Source of the DNA: Staphylococcus ratti
GTDB taxonomy: Bacteria > Bacillota > Bacilli > Staphylococcales > Staphylococcaceae
Assembly: GCF_020883535.1 (NCBI RefSeq)
Contig: NZ_CP086654.1
Coordinates: 1,736,001-1,800,000 of the forward strand
Direction: 5' to 3'
DNA: 64,000 bases
Shown: positions 1 through 9,899 of the stretch, piece after piece
Position numbering within the stretch: the stretch's first letter is position 1
Layout: each line of letters opens with the position of its first letter
The notes under the pieces: generated by a model
What the model saw: only the letters and a program-made list of their open reading frames with translations
What the model was told of the DNA's origin: nothing
Databases searched by the model: none
Position numbers and translations under genes: made by a program

Positions 1-459
<459 letters not shown>

Positions 460-471
460 TAAAGCACTTAA

Positions 472-519
472 AAAGCGGTAAAGCTTTCTCTACAATAGAT
501 TAGCTTTACCGCCTTTTTA
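472..519. terminator. Bidirectional intrinsic terminator between trpS and oppA
   Basis: An 11-bp perfect stem (GCGGTAAAGCT at 475-485 with AGCTTTACCGC at 502-512) is flanked by A-runs on the left and CTTTTT on the right. It can therefore end trpS (+) and oppA (-) transcripts. Confidence 0.85.
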
Positions 520-625
520 TGCGATCACTAGCATATGTGCTAAATAAAAGTTCTATAACATCAAAATGATTTCACATAGCGTATTAAAATTGAAGTGCAG
601 TCTCATTCAACATTAATCGCCTAAA

Positions 626-2293
626 TTATTTCGTTTTCTTTTTACCTGTTTTACGATCAATGGATTTATCAATGTACGTATATTTCAATGATGTGTCTCC
701 ACCCATGTTATGATAATGTAATCCTTTTACTTGAGGATTCGTTAAATGCGCCTCACCTTTTTGGTATATTGGTGCAACAGGTGCTTCATTTAATAAAAGT
801 TCCTCCGCCTCAATTAACGTTTGATTACGCGCTTCAGCATTTTGAAGCAATTCTCCATTGGCTTTTTTCAGCAATTCATCATATTTTTTATTTCCCCATC
901 CCGTATTGTTCGACGTGTTGCCCGTCGTCATAATTTTAAGGAAAGTCATCGGATCCGGATAGTCGGGCGCCCAACCAGATAATGAAATTTCATAGTTTTC
1001 ACTTTGCTCACGTGCAATACGTTGTTTAAACGGAAATTGTTTTATTTTTATCGTGATACCAGGTAACGTTGTTTCAATTTGTGATTTTATAAATTCAGCT
1101 GAAATTTTAGAGGATGGTGTGTCATCTGTATTTAACGTCATTGTAAATTTGTCTTTACCAAGTTCTTTTTTCGCTTTTTCGTAGTTTTCTTTCGCTTTTT
1201 TTACATCGTATTTTAAAGGCGATTTAATTTGACTTGTAAAGTCTTTACCGTTGGGTGCATCTGCTGTTCCTTTAGCCGTAAAACCATCCGTCACCGCTGA
1301 TCCATTGTTAAGGACTGAATTTACATAATCTTCTTTATTAATCGCTTGTGCTAAAGCAAGACGCATATGTTGATTTTTCAATTCAGGCACTTGCCCTTGA
1401 TTCAATTTCAAATAAAAGGTCGCCGGCATTATACGCTTTTTCAATGCGACATCGTCTTTATATTTTTCCACCTGTTCAGACGTAATTGTTGTGTCATCTA
1501 CTGATTCTGTATCATACAATGATGCCCCAGCTTGGCTGTCTTTTAATACTTTGTAATTTACCTTATCTAATTTTACAGCTTGCTTATCCCAATATTCGTT
1601 ATTTTTAACGAGAATGATTTTATCTTCTACAGCCCAATCTTTCACTTTAAATGGCCCATTATAAACACTTTTATCTTCTGATGTGCCATAACGTTCTCCG
1701 TATTTTTTTACAATTTTTTCATTTTGAGGTAAAAACGTCCCAAAAGCGAGCATTTCTTTGTAATAAGGAATAGGTTTCGTAAGTTCAAAACGTAATGTGT
1801 AATCGTCTAACGCTTTAACCCCTAGCGTATTCACATCTTTTTTACCCATATTTACCGCTTCAGCATTCTTTAAATCGTACATAATATATGCGTACTCTGC
1901 CGCTGTATTAGGATCTAGTACACGCTTCCAAGCAAATTCAAAGTCATGGGCAGTAACAGGGTCGCCATTCGACCATTTGGCATTTTTGCGCAAGTGAATG
2001 GTCCATGTTTTGCCTCCATTGGTTACTTCAGGTTCTCCTGTCGCTACTCCCGGTTCAACTTTGTCGCTTTTACCTGCAGTATATAATCCTTCATAAACTT
2101 GATTAAATTTATCAAAGCTAACGTTATCTGTAACTTTAGCTGTATCGAGTGAAGACATATCTTGTGTTATCACTTTTCGAAACACTTGACCTTTATCATC
2201 ATAGATGCCTTCAGCATTACCGCAAGCAGAAAGTATTACCACTGAACTCACGAGTGCCCCGAGTAATTTCACTGTATGTTTAACTTTTTTCAA
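626..2293 (-). CDS. oppA: Oligopeptide ABC transporter, substrate-binding lipoprotein
   Basis: This 555-aa extracellular peptide-binding lipoprotein (SBP family 5) captures oligopeptides for the OppBCDF permease. The N-terminus is a type II signal peptide with lipobox LSAC and lipidated Cys24. The family motif around WTIHLRKNAKWSNGDP (about residues 95-110) and the C-terminal PVAPIYQ stretch are present. The start ATG has a strong AAGGAAGGGGG site 8-9 nt upstream. It is the last gene of the operon, 23 nt after oppF, and ends before a bidirectional terminator. Homology to the S. aureus Opp3 system, which supplies nitrogen through peptide uptake, is inferred from the locus next to fabF and trpS. 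Confidence 0.92.
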   Translation of the reverse strand: MKKVKHTVKLLGALVSSVVILSACGNAEGIYDDKGQVFRKVITQDMSSLDTAKVTDNVSFDKFNQVYEGLYTAGKSDKVEPGVATGEPEVTNGGKTWTIHLRKNAKWSNGDPVTAHDFEFAWKRVLDPNTAAEYAYIMYDLKNAEAVNMGKKDVNTLGVKALDDYTLRFELTKPIPYYKEMLAFGTFLPQNEKIVKKYGERYGTSEDKSVYNGPFKVKDWAVEDKIILVKNNEYWDKQAVKLDKVNYKVLKDSQAGASLYDTESVDDTTITSEQVEKYKDDVALKKRIMPATFYLKLNQGQVPELKNQHMRLALAQAINKEDYVNSVLNNGSAVTDGFTAKGTADAPNGKDFTSQIKSPLKYDVKKAKENYEKAKKELGKDKFTMTLNTDDTPSSKISAEFIKSQIETTLPGITIKIKQFPFKQRIAREQSENYEISLSGWAPDYPDPMTFLKIMTTGNTSNNTGWGNKKYDELLKKANGELLQNAEARNQTLIEAEELLLNEAPVAPIYQKGEAHLTNPQVKGLHYHNMGGDTSLKYTYIDKSIDRKTGKKKTK

Positions 2294-2316
2294 TTGTATT
2301 TCCCCCTTCCTTTGTG

Positions 2317-3255
2317 CTATCCATGTGACGCATGTTGTCGTCCAAACGCTTTAAACTCTTCTTCTGTCGCCAATACAAAATGATACGGTGTGAAAGCTTT
2401 TAACTCACGTGAAGCTTCAGGATTTTTCTCCCCTTCATAAGCAAAGCGTTGGCGTGTCCGCTCACTATCTGGATCTGGTTGTGGCACTGCCGATAATAAC
2501 GATTTTGTATATGGATGTAAGGGGTTGTTGTAAATTTCATCAGCTGGACCAAGTTCTACAATCTTACCTAAATGCATTACAGCAATACGATCTGAAATAT
2601 ACTTCACCATCGACAAATCATGTGCAATAAATAGAAATGTAATATTATGTTCTCTTTGAAGTTTTTGCATTAGATTAACCACTTGAGCTTGAATTGATAC
2701 GTCTAAAGCTGAAATCGGCTCATCAGCAATAATAAATTCTGGTTGAACGGCCAAAGCACGTGCAATACCAATACGTTGACGTTGCCCTCCCGAAAACTCG
2801 TGAGGGTATCGGTTGGCATGACTTTTACGCAAACCTACTGTTTCTAACAAGTCATAGACACGCTTTTTGCGATCATTTTTATCTTTGGCTAACCCATGAA
2901 TATCAATACCTTCTGCCACAATATCCATCACTTTTAACCTTGGATTAAGTGACGCATACGGATCTTGGAAAATCATTTGAATTTTCTTATTGAACTTTAA
3001 TAAGTCTTTTCTCTTTTTAATATTTTGTATATTTACCCCTTCATATAACACTTGACCATCAGTAACATCGTTGAGCTTAATGATCGCTTTACCTGTTGTT
3101 GATTTACCTGAACCCGATTCTCCTACTAGTCCGAATGTTTCCCCTTTAAAAATTTCAAAAGAAATGTCATCAATGGCTCTCACTTCGTTGTGCTTGCCTT
3201 GATTGAAATACTGTTTTAAATGCTTCACTTCTACTAAGATATCTTTTTTATCCAT
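2317..3255 (-). CDS. oppF: Oligopeptide ABC transporter ATP-binding protein OppF
   Basis: This 312-aa cytoplasmic ATPase of the oligopeptide importer pairs with OppD. Walker A GESGSGKST is at residues 45-53, the Q-loop at IFQDP (about 95), the ABC signature SGGQ at 155-158 and Walker B IIADEP ending near 180. The C-terminal oligopeptide/dipeptide transporter extension (LHPYTKSLLSAVPQPDP) is typical of OppD/F-type ATPases. ATG overlaps the oppD stop by one base (TAATG), implying translational coupling. AAAGGGTG lies 8 nt upstream of the start. Confidence 0.93.
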   Translation of the reverse strand: MDKKDILVEVKHLKQYFNQGKHNEVRAIDDISFEIFKGETFGLVGESGSGKSTTGKAIIKLNDVTDGQVLYEGVNIQNIKKRKDLLKFNKKIQMIFQDPYASLNPRLKVMDIVAEGIDIHGLAKDKNDRKKRVYDLLETVGLRKSHANRYPHEFSGGQRQRIGIARALAVQPEFIIADEPISALDVSIQAQVVNLMQKLQREHNITFLFIAHDLSMVKYISDRIAVMHLGKIVELGPADEIYNNPLHPYTKSLLSAVPQPDPDSERTRQRFAYEGEKNPEASRELKAFTPYHFVLATEEEFKAFGRQHASHG

Positions 3256-4328
3256 TAGAACGACACCCTTTCTACACGTTCTGGCTTCGCAAAATTATTT
3301 GGCATTGGCCGTTGTTTACGTTTTACTAAATCTGGTGGTTCTACTTTAGGTGCACGTTCATCTAATAGCCAAGAGCGCACATAGTGTGTAGGTGATACCC
3401 GATACCATGGCGGTGCTTCTTTAAAATCAATCGCCAAAGCATATTCACTTCGTGCCGCAAAAGCATCACCTTTAGGCGGTCGAACTAAATCTGGGGGCGA
3501 ACCTGGAATGGCTTGAAGTGCTGTAGAACCTTCTGTATCCAAATCGGGCATAGAAGATAATAGCCCCCACGTATACGGATGTTGTGGATCATAAAAAATT
3601 TCATCCACATCCCCTGTTTCTATCATTTGTCCACCATACATCACTGCAACACGATCAGCTACATTAGCAACTACGCCTAAATCATGTGTAATGAATATGA
3701 TAGACGTATCAATTTTTTGTTGTAATTCTTTCATTAAGTCCAAAATTTGAGCTTGCATCGTCACATCTAAAGCTGTTGTTGGCTCGTCAGCAATCAGCAC
3801 TTTAGGTTCACAAGCAAGTGCTAAGGCGATGACAATACGTTGACGTTGACCTCCTGAAAATTGATGTGGATAAGCATTGAAGCGCTCCTTAACACGTTTA
3901 AGCCCGACAAGTTCTAACAACTCTATGGCACGTTGTTTCGCTTCTGCTTTACTTAAACCGATATGTTTAATAATCGGTTCCATCACTTGCTTACCAATTT
4001 TCATCGTTGGATTAAGTGACGTCATTGGATCTTGAAAAATCATTGAAATCTCTTTTCCACGAAGTTTCATCAGTTCTTTTTCGGATTTTTGCGTCAAATC
4101 TTCTCCGTTAAAAATAATACTTCCTTTTTTAATACGGCCCGATTTACCTTGGAAAAGCTTAGTAATCGCTTTAGTCGTCACTGATTTACCCGATCCAGAC
4201 TCACCTACAATTGCTAAAGTTTCCCCTTTGTTCAAATAAAAATCTACGCCACGGACTGCTTGCACTTCCCCTACTTCGATATCAAAAGAGACATGCAAGT
4301 CATTCACTTCAATTACACGTTCTGACAT
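3255..4328 (-). CDS. oppD: Oligopeptide ABC transporter ATP-binding protein OppD
   Basis: This 357-aa ATPase subunit of the peptide importer carries Walker A GESGSGKS (residues 42-49), ABC signature SGGQ (158-161) and Walker B LIADEP (ending at 183). The DP-rich HPYTWGLLSSMPDLD segment near 270 is the OppD/DppD extension. It lacks the usual four-Cys C-terminal motif of some OppD/F proteins and instead ends in a basic, proline-rich tail. A consensus AAAGGAGG ribosome site lies upstream, 14 nt after the oppC stop. It is the third gene of the operon. Confidence 0.93.
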   Translation of the reverse strand: MSERVIEVNDLHVSFDIEVGEVQAVRGVDFYLNKGETLAIVGESGSGKSVTTKAITKLFQGKSGRIKKGSIIFNGEDLTQKSEKELMKLRGKEISMIFQDPMTSLNPTMKIGKQVMEPIIKHIGLSKAEAKQRAIELLELVGLKRVKERFNAYPHQFSGGQRQRIVIALALACEPKVLIADEPTTALDVTMQAQILDLMKELQQKIDTSIIFITHDLGVVANVADRVAVMYGGQMIETGDVDEIFYDPQHPYTWGLLSSMPDLDTEGSTALQAIPGSPPDLVRPPKGDAFAARSEYALAIDFKEAPPWYRVSPTHYVRSWLLDERAPKVEPPDLVKRKQRPMPNNFAKPERVERVSF

Positions 4329-4342
4329 TTGTCATACCTCCT

Positions 4343-5404
4343 TTATTTTCGCATTTTAGGGTCAAATGCATCTCTCAAACCATCACTAAATAAGTAAAAG
4401 AATAAAATTAACAAACTTAAAATAAATGCTGGAATAAATAATTGATGTGGATGAATTAATAGCATCGCACGCCCTTCATTTACTAATGAGCCTAGTGATG
4501 TTTGTGGTGCAGGGACACCGATACCGATAAAGCTTAAGAAAGCTTCAAAGAAAATAGCGTTTGGCACTGTAAACATAGATGTTACAATAATTGCGCCTAA
4601 TGTATTAGGTAAAATATGTTTGAAAATCAACTTTAGATTAGATGTGCCTAGTGTGCGAGAAGCAAGTACAAACTCTTGATTTTTCAATTTTAAGAATTCT
4701 CCACGTACAACACGACTCATACCAATCCATCCGGTGATGGCCATCGCCAAAATAATCGTCCATATCGAAGGTTCAAAAATTAATACGAATAAAATCACGA
4801 CGATAAGCGTTGGGATAGATGAAATAATTTCGATAATACGTTGCATAATGGTGTCGATACGTCCGCCAAAGTATCCAGAAATGGCACCGTAAATGACACC
4901 GATAAAAATATCTAAAAGCGCTGCAACGAGACCAATGAAAAGTGATACTTGTGCACCTTGCCAAGTTCGAGACCAAATATCACGTCCAAGTTGATCTGTC
5001 CCAAACCAGAAATTTTGTTTTACGTTCGCTTTTTCATAAGCATTGCCGTCTATTCCTTCACCATCAAATGGTAAAAACGGAATTTGATCTAACACAGCAA
5101 TTTTAGGTGGTAAGTTTCGTCTTTCAACATCTTGTTCAGCATAGTCGTGTGAACTAATTAACGGTCCTACGATAGCTAAAATCAATATGATGATTAAGCC
5201 AATCATCCCTACAACTGCTAGCTTATTGCGCGTTAATTGTGACCAAGCATCTTGCCAAAATGTACGTCCTTCTCTTTGAAACGCTTGTTCACTATCATCA
5301 GGTGCACCAGTGCGAATAAAATCTTCATTCATAATGCCCGATGTTTGTGCAACAGTTGCACCCGAATGATCATCTTTTGGTAACATACGTGTTTCTTTCG
5401 TCAT
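4343..5404 (-). CDS. oppC: Oligopeptide ABC transporter permease OppC
   Basis: This 353-aa inner-membrane permease subunit forms the peptide channel with OppB. A hydrophilic N-terminal region of about 60 residues precedes the first membrane helix (VVGMIGLIIILILAIVGPLI). The EAA loop, which contacts the ATPases, appears as EFVLASRTLGTSNLKLIFKHILPN. The C-terminus matches the BPD_transp_1 family. It starts on an ATG overlapping the oppB stop by one base. The start of oppB on the other side of this TAATG junction argues for one coupled operon. Confidence 0.93.
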   Translation of the reverse strand: MTKETRMLPKDDHSGATVAQTSGIMNEDFIRTGAPDDSEQAFQREGRTFWQDAWSQLTRNKLAVVGMIGLIIILILAIVGPLISSHDYAEQDVERRNLPPKIAVLDQIPFLPFDGEGIDGNAYEKANVKQNFWFGTDQLGRDIWSRTWQGAQVSLFIGLVAALLDIFIGVIYGAISGYFGGRIDTIMQRIIEIISSIPTLIVVILFVLIFEPSIWTIILAMAITGWIGMSRVVRGEFLKLKNQEFVLASRTLGTSNLKLIFKHILPNTLGAIIVTSMFTVPNAIFFEAFLSFIGIGVPAPQTSLGSLVNEGRAMLLIHPHQLFIPAFILSLLILFFYLFSDGLRDAFDPKMRK

Positions 5405-6330
5405 TACTTTTTCCCCCCTTGCAAACGAATTCTAGGGTCGATTAGACCGTAAAGAATATCGACAATAAAAATAGATACGATAAATAGGGTACTGAATAAT
5501 AGTGTAATAGCCATAATAACTGAAAAGTCATTCGTCGTAATTGAGCGAACGAATTGGTCCCCTAATCCAGGTACACCGAAAATGTTTTCGATTGTTAACG
5601 TTCCAGTTAAAATACTTGCTAACATTGGAACTAATATTGTAATGACTGGAATTAACGCATTACGCAATGCATGTCCAAATAATACGCGTTGCGTTGAATT
5701 TCCTTTTGCTCGAGCTAATAATATGTAATCTGAGCTCAATACTTCAATCATTTCTGCACGAATATAACGTGCGACAGTCGCAACGACAACCGCCGATAGT
5801 GCTAATGACGGTAAAATTGCCGTAGAGATTCCTTCCCATCCTGCTACCGGAAACCATTGTAAGCGTACTGCAAAAACGTATTGTAATAATACCGCTAACA
5901 CAAATGATGGTACCGATATCGCAATTACTGATATAAAGGTGGCAAGATAATCTACCCATGTATTTTGCCGGGTCGCAGCAACAACCCCTAAAATGACTCC
6001 TAATATTACACCGATTGTCATTGAGAAAAGCCCCATTTGAAATGATGGCACTAACCTCGGCTTAATTAAGTCCCACACAGGTTGGTTATCGTATTGGAAA
6101 GAATTACCAAAATCTCCTTTAACGACATTGGCTATGTAGTTTCCATATTGAATTGGCAGTGGGTCATTTAAACCATACTTTTCATTCAATATCGTTTTTT
6201 GTTCCTCGCTTAACTTTTCATCGTTAAACGGTGATCCAGGCATTAACTTCATTAGAAAAAATGTAATTGTAATGATAATAAATAACGAAATGATCATGTA
6301 GAACAATCTTTTTAACGTATATCTAAGCAT
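5404..6330 (-). CDS. oppB: Oligopeptide ABC transporter permease OppB
   Basis: This 308-aa permease subunit of the peptide importer is the first gene of the opp operon. An N-terminal helix after MLRYTLKRLFYM, an extracytoplasmic segment with MPGSPF, and an EAA loop (DYILLARAKGNSTQRVLFGHALRN) are visible. I chose ATG at 6330 because GGGGG stands 8 nt upstream; an in-frame TTG one codon earlier is less likely. A CodY-like box lies 40 nt upstream, suggesting repression when branched-chain amino acids and GTP are plentiful. Confidence 0.92.
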   Translation of the reverse strand: MLRYTLKRLFYMIISLFIIITITFFLMKLMPGSPFNDEKLSEEQKTILNEKYGLNDPLPIQYGNYIANVVKGDFGNSFQYDNQPVWDLIKPRLVPSFQMGLFSMTIGVILGVILGVVAATRQNTWVDYLATFISVIAISVPSFVLAVLLQYVFAVRLQWFPVAGWEGISTAILPSLALSAVVVATVARYIRAEMIEVLSSDYILLARAKGNSTQRVLFGHALRNALIPVITILVPMLASILTGTLTIENIFGVPGLGDQFVRSITTNDFSVIMAITLLFSTLFIVSIFIVDILYGLIDPRIRLQGGKK

Positions 6331-6369
6331 CAACCATACCCCCTAGTATTGAATTAACATTCCCTTCAA

Positions 6370-6384
6370 AATTTTCAGAAATAT
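6370..6384 (-). promoter_or_regulatory. Putative CodY box upstream of oppB
   Basis: AATTTTCAGAAATAT matches 13 of 15 positions of the CodY consensus AATTTTCWGAAAATT. It lies 40 nt before the oppB ATG, where a repressor would block transcription of the peptide-uptake operon. Opp genes are known CodY targets in S. aureus; binding here is inferred. Confidence 0.6.
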
Positions 6385-6575
6385 TAATAATATTATAATC
6401 ACAAGGGTTCGAATTAATCAATATCATTTCAATTTACAGTGATAAAGGAATTCTACGTAATAGCATTAAATCAACACATATTTTCATAAAAATAGTTTAT
6501 TACGAGCTGAAATATCTTCAATTTAATAGGACAATAGGTTACAATAATTTAAAATCACTACTAAGGAATGAAGTT

Positions 6576-6956
6576 ATGTTACGTTTATCTCATCGGACTT
6601 GGGTTTATATCATTATTACGCCTTTATTCACAATCATTTCATGGATATTGAGCAATCCTACTTGGAGTCATTTTATTAACTTGTTTTTTACTTTTTCTAT
6701 TATTTTTGCGATTTTATTATTTACTTTGTTGATTATTCAAGAAGGTATATTAGATGTTACAAGCTTTGGTTTCCGACGCTTTAAGTATCAAATGATGCGC
6801 AAAAAAGATAAAGGCCGGTACGAATCTGACGAATTTTTTAATCCTAAAAATCCTAAGCAGTCTAAGTACGTTGTTCAATCTTGGATTAAACCTGCTTTAC
6901 TTGTCCACGTTTTTTATATCGTACTTTCATTTTTGCTCGCTTTTACCGTTCGTTAG
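6576..6956 (+). CDS. DUF3899 family membrane protein
   Basis: This 126-aa integral membrane protein has no known biochemical role. Three hydrophobic segments are visible: two adjacent near residues 11-50 (IIITPLFTIISWIL and FFTFSIIFAILLFTLLIIQ) and one at the C-terminus (LLVHVFYIVLSFLLAFTV). Between them is a basic cytoplasmic loop containing RFKYQMMRKKDKGRY. The shape fits the DUF3899 family, and a gene of that family sits between opp and fabF in S. aureus. It is divergent from oppB and followed by its own hairpin terminator. Confidence 0.75.
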   Translation: MLRLSHRTWVYIIITPLFTIISWILSNPTWSHFINLFFTFSIIFAILLFTLLIIQEGILDVTSFGFRRFKYQMMRKKDKGRYESDEFFNPKNPKQSKYVVQSWIKPALLVHVFYIVLSFLLAFTVR

Positions 6957-6979
6957 TCATACATGTTTATGTATATACC

Positions 6980-7016
6980 AAAAACAGATGTCTTTTTAGA
7001 GAAGACATCTGTTTAT
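6980..7016 (+). terminator. Terminator after DUF3899 gene
   Basis: A 13-bp stem AAACAGATGTCTT (982-994) pairs with AAGACATCTGTTT (7002-7014). The loop is short, and the 3' side is AT-rich rather than a pure T-run. Confidence 0.65.
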
Positions 7017-7296
7017 ATATATACTCATATCAATTGGAAAAATGCTTAATTTTTATAAAATGATGACAAAAAATGAAATACATGCATGATTTTTCCGTTT
7101 TTCTTCTATTATATATTGTGTGTATAAAGGTATAACTACCCATCTTGTATGTTCCTTGAAAATATCACTGTATAAATAATCAAGCCTATACAAAAACATT
7201 CAAATATAGCACACCATCAAATATTGGGAGGAATTGTCAATTTATAATGCTTTCATAAACACCCTAGAGACCTGTCGTACTTTTGAACTTATAGTT

Positions 7297-7341
7297 AAAA
7301 ATAGAGGCTAGCACATCGACGTGTGCTAGCCTCTATTTTTA
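7297..7341 (-). terminator. Terminator of the fabHF operon
   Basis: A 19-bp perfect stem (7297-7315 with 7322-7340) around ATAGAGGCTAGCACA, with A/T-runs on both sides, ends immediately at the fabF stop codon. It probably terminates fabF and could also act on the + strand. Confidence 0.85.
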
Positions 7342-8583
7342 TTATTCGTATTTTTTAAATATTAATACTGCATTATGACCACCAAAACCTAAACTGTTAC
7401 TCATAGCATAATTGATGTCACAATCTACTGCTTGGTTTGGCGTAATATCTAAATCTATTTCAGGATCATTAGATTCAGCATGAATCGTTGGCGCAATCTT
7501 TTTATCTCTAATAGATAATACAGAGAAAATCGCTTCAACACCGCCTGTTGCACCAAGTAAATGGCCTGTCATAGATTTTGTCGAACTGATTTTCAACTGA
7601 TTTGCTGCTTGGCCGAATGTATTTTTAATGGCTTTAATTTCAAACAAGTCTCCTACAGGTGTACTCGTTCCATGGGCATTTAAATATTGAATATCACTTG
7701 GTTCAATACCGGCATCTTTAATGGCCGCTTCCATTGCGCGTGAACCACCTTCGCCATCTGGTCCTGGCGCTGTAATATGGTGCGCATCTCCTGTTGAACC
7801 ATATCCTACAACTTCAGCATAAATTTTTGCACCACGTGCTTTCGCTGACTCAAGTGATTCAAGGATAAGAATACCCGCGCCTTCTCCCATTACGAAACCA
7901 TCACGTCCCTCTTGGAAAGGACGACACGCTGTTTCAATATCATCATTTGTAGATAATGCACGACTCGCACTAAATCCAGCGATAGCCATATGCGTAATTG
8001 GCGCTTCAGTACCCCCAGCAATCATAGCATCCGCGTCACCACGTTCGATGAATTTAAATGCTTCACCGATAGAGTTTGTCGCCGTCGCACAAGCCGTTAC
8101 AGTCGCACCGTTAGGACCTTTGGCACCGAGATCGATTGAGACTTGTCCAGTTGCCATATCTGGAATTAACATTGGAACAAAGAAAGGGCTCACACGGCGT
8201 GGGCCTTTTTTCTTAAGTAAATCATAAGCTTCCTCAAATGTTTCCATACCACCAATACCTGAACCGATCCATACTCCGACTCTATCAGCATTTGACTCAT
8301 CAATTGTTAATCCTGAATCTTTTAACGCTTCTCTCGCAGCGACAACGGCATACTGTGTAAAGCGTGACATTTTTCGCGCTTCTTTTTTTGGAATATGTTC
8401 TTCTATATTAAAATCTTTTAATTCTCCACCTATATGAACATTATAGGGCTCCGTATCAATACGTGTAATTTTATCAATACCGTTTACGCCTTTTAATGCA
8501 TTTTCCCACATCGTAGGCACATCATTTCCAATTGGCGATAAAGCCCCTACACCTGTAACTACGACACGTTGTTTTTTAGTCAT
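7342..8583 (-). CDS. fabF: 3-oxoacyl-[acyl-carrier-protein] synthase II
   Basis: This 413-aa KAS II elongating condensing enzyme adds malonyl-ACP to acyl-ACP in type II fatty-acid synthesis. The catalytic Cys165 is in [10 protein letters not shown]. The two active-site histidines are in [11 protein letters not shown] and [14 protein letters not shown]. The C-terminal [10 protein letters not shown] closes the thiolase fold. Length is standard. It follows fabH by 16 nt in one operon, which ends in a strong terminator. An upstream FapR-type operator suggests repression lifted by malonyl-CoA. Confidence 0.97.
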   Translation of the reverse strand: MTKKQRVVVTGVGALSPIGNDVPTMWENALKGVNGIDKITRIDTEPYNVHIGGELKDFNIEEHIPKKEARKMSRFTQYAVVAAREALKDSGLTIDESNADRVGVWIGSGIGGMETFEEAYDLLKKKGPRRVSPFFVPMLIPDMATGQVSIDLGAKGPNGATVTACATATNSIGEAFKFIERGDADAMIAGGTEAPITHMAIAGFSASRALSTNDDIETACRPFQEGRDGFVMGEGAGILILESLESAKARGAKIYAEVVGYGSTGDAHHITAPGPDGEGGSRAMEAAIKDAGIEPSDIQYLNAHGTSTPVGDLFEIKAIKNTFGQAANQLKISSTKSMTGHLLGATGGVEAIFSVLSIRDKKIAPTIHAESNDPEIDLDITPNQAVDCDINYAMSNSLGFGGHNAVLIFKKYE

Positions 8584-8599
8584 TAAAGTTCCTCCTTTA

Positions 8600-9541
8600 C
8601 TATTTACCCCATCGAATCACTAGTGAGCCCCAAGTTAGTCCGCCTCCAAAGCCAACTAATACGAGCACATCGTCATCTTTAATTCGACCAGCTTTTAATT
8701 CATCAGAAATGCTTAATGGAATCGATGCTGCCGAAGTATTGCCATACTTATTCACCGAGACACTCATTTTTTCTTTTGGAATGTTTAATCTTTGTCTCGC
8801 TGACTCCATAATGCGGATGTTCGCTTGATGTGGAATGAATAAATCAATATCATCTGGTTGTAAATTCGCTTTTTCTACCACACGTAAAGAAGAATCTCCC
8901 ATGATACGTACCGCAAATTTGAATACTTCTCGTCCGTTCATACGGATAAAGTCAGTACCTTTTTCTTGATATAAGTACTTGCCTCCAATACCATCAGAAC
9001 CCAATTCATAACTAAGAATACCACGGTTCTCTGATACTTCGCCAATAATAGCCGCTCCAGCTCCATCTCCAAATAAAATAGCTGTAGAGCGATCTTCTAA
9101 ATCAGTAATACCAGACAATCTGTCTGCGCCTACTACTAAAATGTTTTTATAGTCTCCAGATAATACATAAGCTCTTGCAGTCACGATACCGTACATAAAT
9201 CCTGTACATGCTGCGAGTTGATCTACAGAGGCTACTTTATTTAAACCTAATCGGTGTTGAAGCATATTGGCTACTGTTGGAAAACGGTGATCTCCAGTTG
9301 AAGTTGCCACAATAACCATGTCTATTTCATCTTTATCAATGCCTGCATCTTCTATCGCACGCACACTGGCTTCATATGCGAGATCCGATGTTTGTTCATC
9401 TTTATCTGCCCATCTTCGTTCTTTAATCCCAGTCATTTGGGAAATCCATTCATCTGATGTATCAAGGTACGACTCGAAGTACGCGTTATCAACAACGCGT
9501 TCTGGTGCATAAGCTCCAAATCCTTTAATTCCTACATTCAT
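8600..9541 (-). CDS. fabH: 3-oxoacyl-[acyl-carrier-protein] synthase III
   Basis: This 313-aa KAS III condenses a short or branched acyl-CoA primer with malonyl-ACP to start fatty-acid synthesis. The catalytic Cys112 is in QLAACTGF, the histidine in [10 protein letters not shown] and the asparagine in [13 protein letters not shown]. The frame is open for 25 more codons upstream, but I place the start at the ATG at 9541. That gives the family length and N-terminus ([14 protein letters not shown]), and AGAAGGTG lies about 8 nt upstream. The longer version would run through the putative FapR operator and the -10 region. Confidence 0.95.
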   Translation of the reverse strand: MNVGIKGFGAYAPERVVDNAYFESYLDTSDEWISQMTGIKERRWADKDEQTSDLAYEASVRAIEDAGIDKDEIDMVIVATSTGDHRFPTVANMLQHRLGLNKVASVDQLAACTGFMYGIVTARAYVLSGDYKNILVVGADRLSGITDLEDRSTAILFGDGAGAAIIGEVSENRGILSYELGSDGIGGKYLYQEKGTDFIRMNGREVFKFAVRIMGDSSLRVVEKANLQPDDIDLFIPHQANIRIMESARQRLNIPKEKMSVSVNKYGNTSAASIPLSISDELKAGRIKDDDVLVLVGFGGGLTWGSLVIRWGK

Positions 9542-9566
9542 GGTTTGAACACCTTCTTCATGTTTT

Positions 9567-9583
9567 TTAATACCAGGTATTAA
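9567..9583 (-). promoter_or_regulatory. Putative FapR operator at the fabHF promoter
   Basis: TTAATACCAGGTATTAA is a perfect 17-bp inverted repeat (8-bp arms, one central base). It closely resembles the FapR operator of Bacilli (TTAGTACC-type arms), which malonyl-CoA inactivates. It lies directly after the -10 hexamer, where it would cover the transcription start, and upstream of the fabH ATG. Confidence 0.75.
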
Positions 9584-9586
9584 TTT

Positions 9587-9616
9587 ACCATAGAAACAAT
9601 AAAAATTACAAGTCAA
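9587..9616 (-). promoter_or_regulatory. Putative sigma-A promoter of fabHF
   Basis: On the minus strand, -35 TTGACT (9611-9616), an 18-bp spacer and -10 TATGGT (9587-9592) precede the FapR-type palindrome. The -10 is weak; the position relative to the operator supports it. Confidence 0.5.
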
Positions 9617-9690
9617 ATGCCGACACGACTATACAAAGTAATCTAAGACAATTATAATAGAAATATCAGTATAAATGGAGGCAAATCTCA

Positions 9691-9891
9691 ATGAAATACT
9701 TCTTTACGTTTTTTTGGGCGGTACTCTTATTAGAGATGATAAATTTCGTATTAAACAGTTTAAATGGCGGCGGTCCACTTAACTTTATCGCACCACTTGT
9801 TTTAGCTGTACTTATGGTAGTGGTTGTTGCGTTGATTGATATCGCAATTAAACCTGAAACCGCTTCTCCTGCTAAAAGCAATCAAAAATAA
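9691..9891 (+). CDS. YjzD/DUF2929-like small membrane protein
   Basis: This 66-aa protein has two predicted membrane helices (about residues 4-22 and 32-54) joined by a NSLNGGGPLNF turn, and a short polar tail. A protein of this type (DUF2929, YjzD in Bacillus) stands divergently beside fabH in many Bacilli. GGAGG lies 9 nt upstream of the start. Function is unknown; the location hints at a link with membrane-lipid synthesis. An overlapping minus-strand frame of similar length is an antisense shadow. Confidence 0.75.
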   Translation: MKYFFTFFWAVLLLEMINFVLNSLNGGGPLNFIAPLVLAVLMVVVVALIDIAIKPETASPAKSNQK

Positions 9892-9899
9892 TGAATAAG

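Larger units (their letters stand above)
6957..7341. other. Non-coding gap between DUF3899 gene and fabF
   Basis: This 385-bp gap holds a terminator at each end. The middle (about 7016-7295) is AT-rich with no convincing ORF. A GGGAGGAA string near 7225 resembles a ribosome site, but every start after it gives only a few codons or is too close. Confidence 0.6.

Noticed and set aside
5850..5875. cre-like TGTAAGCGTACTGCA inside oppB
   Set aside because: It lies deep in the coding region with no promoter nearby; a chance match.
7200..7312. Short plus-strand ORF after GGGAGGAA in the fabF-DUF3899 gap
   Set aside because: The only in-frame starts are a TTG two bases after the ribosome-like string (about 25 codons running into the fabF terminator) or an ATG giving three codons.
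9542..9616. Longer fabH start 25 codons upstream
   Set aside because: The extension crosses the putative -10 and FapR palindrome, is rich in Cys/Phe/Tyr unlike KAS III, and lacks a ribosome site; the ATG at 9541 fits the family.
9666..9881. 71-codon minus-strand ORF over the YjzD-like gene
   Set aside because: It is fully antisense to a recognisable small membrane protein gene and its Thr/Ile-rich text looks like a frame shadow.
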